Program-made: the position numbers and the translations under genes
Notes under the pieces: model-generated
Told to the model about the DNA's origin: nothing
Database searches by the model: none
Seen by the model: the letters and a program-made list of their open reading frames with translations, nothing else
NCBI GenBank assembly: GCA_004299545.1
Contig: SCRB01000727.1
Coordinates: forward strand, 1 to 7,178
Direction: 5' to 3'
DNA from: Rhizobiaceae bacterium
GTDB taxonomy: Bacteria > Pseudomonadota > Alphaproteobacteria > Rhizobiales > Rhizobiaceae
DNA length: 7,178 bases
Shown: piece after piece, positions 6,761-7,178 of the stretch
Numbering within the stretch: position 1 is the first letter of the stretch
How the letters are laid out: the number at the start of each line of letters is the position of its first letter

Positions 6761-7178
6761 TTGAAGATCGTCTTCGCGAGCGCGCACCCCTATCTCCCGC
6801 AGATCGCCGGCGGCAGCCAGTCGAACACACATGAAATGGCGCGCGAGCTTCTGGCGCGGGGCCACGAAATCGGCGTCCTGGCCGGATTGACGCCCGATGG
6901 CTGGATCGGCACGCGCGGGCGGATCATGATGAAGCTGTTGCGGCGCAAGGCGATTGGCGACCGCAGCCAGGGCTATTGCGTCTACCGTTCATGGTTTGCC
7001 TGGGAGGGGGCCGCAGATGTGGTGCACTCGATGGCGCCCGATATTATCGTGGCACAGTCGGGCAAGGTCTTGCGCGTTGCCAGGGCGTTCCGCGAGACGG
7101 GTGTGCCAACCGTGATCTATCTCCACAATGTCGAGTTCGAGGATCATGGCGAAGCCATCGAAAAGTTCGGCGATGCCG
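6761..7178 (+). CDS. GT-B glycosyltransferase (family 4-like), 3' partial
   Basis: Only the first 139 residues are in the window; the frame is open to the right edge. They look like the N-terminal acceptor-binding domain of a GT-B glycosyltransferase (GT4 type, PF13439/PF13579): MKIVFAS strand (1-7), a glycine-rich loop PQIAGGSQS (13-21), the helix THEMARELLARGHEIGVL (23-40) that follows it in this family, APDIIVAQS (92-100), and GVPTVIYLHNVEF (114-126). The donor-binding C-terminal half with the expected E-x7-E motif is not visible. It follows exoW after 16 bases and probably belongs to the same operon. I do not recognise it as any of the S. meliloti exo transferases, most of which (ExoA, M, O, U, W) are GT-A/GT2; ExoL could not be compared reliably. 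Acceptor and donor sugars are unknown. The start is TTG, chosen from the ribosome binding site and the family N-terminus. Confidence 0.75.
   Translation, partial: MKIVFASAHPYLPQIAGGSQSNTHEMARELLARGHEIGVLAGLTPDGWIGTRGRIMMKLLRRKAIGDRSQGYCVYRSWFAWEGAADVVHSMAPDIIVAQSGKVLRVARAFRETGVPTVIYLHNVEFEDHGEAIEKFGDA

Noticed and set aside
1..7178. Mobile elements, tRNA genes, CRISPR arrays, toxin-antitoxin or defence genes
   Set aside because: None is seen; the window is filled by seven same-strand polysaccharide genes.

Overview
The window is a compact, GC-rich stretch (around 60% G+C by eye) in which every gene lies on the plus strand. All seven genes belong to extracellular polysaccharide synthesis. Six resemble, in sequence motifs and length, the succinoglycan-type Exo proteins of Sinorhizobium meliloti, so the source is most likely an alphaproteobacterium of the Rhizobiales (Hyphomicrobiales). 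The gene order differs from the S. meliloti exo cluster as I recall it, so this is probably a relative and not S. meliloti. Genus cannot be set from the sequence alone.

Layout. 1-643: the end of exoY, the sugar-phosphate transferase that primes the lipid carrier; its 5' end lies outside the window. 694-1959: exoF, a periplasmic/outer-membrane export protein with a signal peptide and a long coiled coil, most likely starting at GTG 694. 2032-3288: exoQ, a multi-spanning Wzy-type polymerase, after a 72-base gap. 3285-4826: an ExoT-like Wzx/MOP-family flippase. 4823-5731: exoV, a pyruvyl transferase. 5728-6744: an ExoW-like family 2 glycosyltransferase. 6761-7178: the start of a GT-B (family 4-like) glycosyltransferase that begins with TTG and runs off the right edge.

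Together the genes describe a Wzx/Wzy-dependent pathway. ExoY loads the first sugar (galactose in succinoglycan) on undecaprenyl phosphate at the inner membrane. Glycosyltransferases such as ExoW and the 3' gene extend the repeat unit. ExoV caps a side-chain sugar with pyruvate. The flippase turns the lipid-linked unit across the membrane, ExoQ polymerises it, and ExoF helps export the chain. The remaining expected parts (the co-polymerase/kinase ExoP and the transferases ExoA, ExoL, ExoM, ExoO and ExoU) are not in the window.

The genes look like one operon: exoQ, exoT, exoV and exoW are joined by three ATGA stop/start overlaps, and the other gaps are 16 to 72 bases. I found no convincing promoter, intrinsic terminator, RNA gene, mobile element or CRISPR array, and no stretch over 300 bases without a gene. 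This is a recognisable pathway and not an undescribed system. The points of most interest are the rearranged gene order, the extra GT-B transferase, and the architecture of ExoF.
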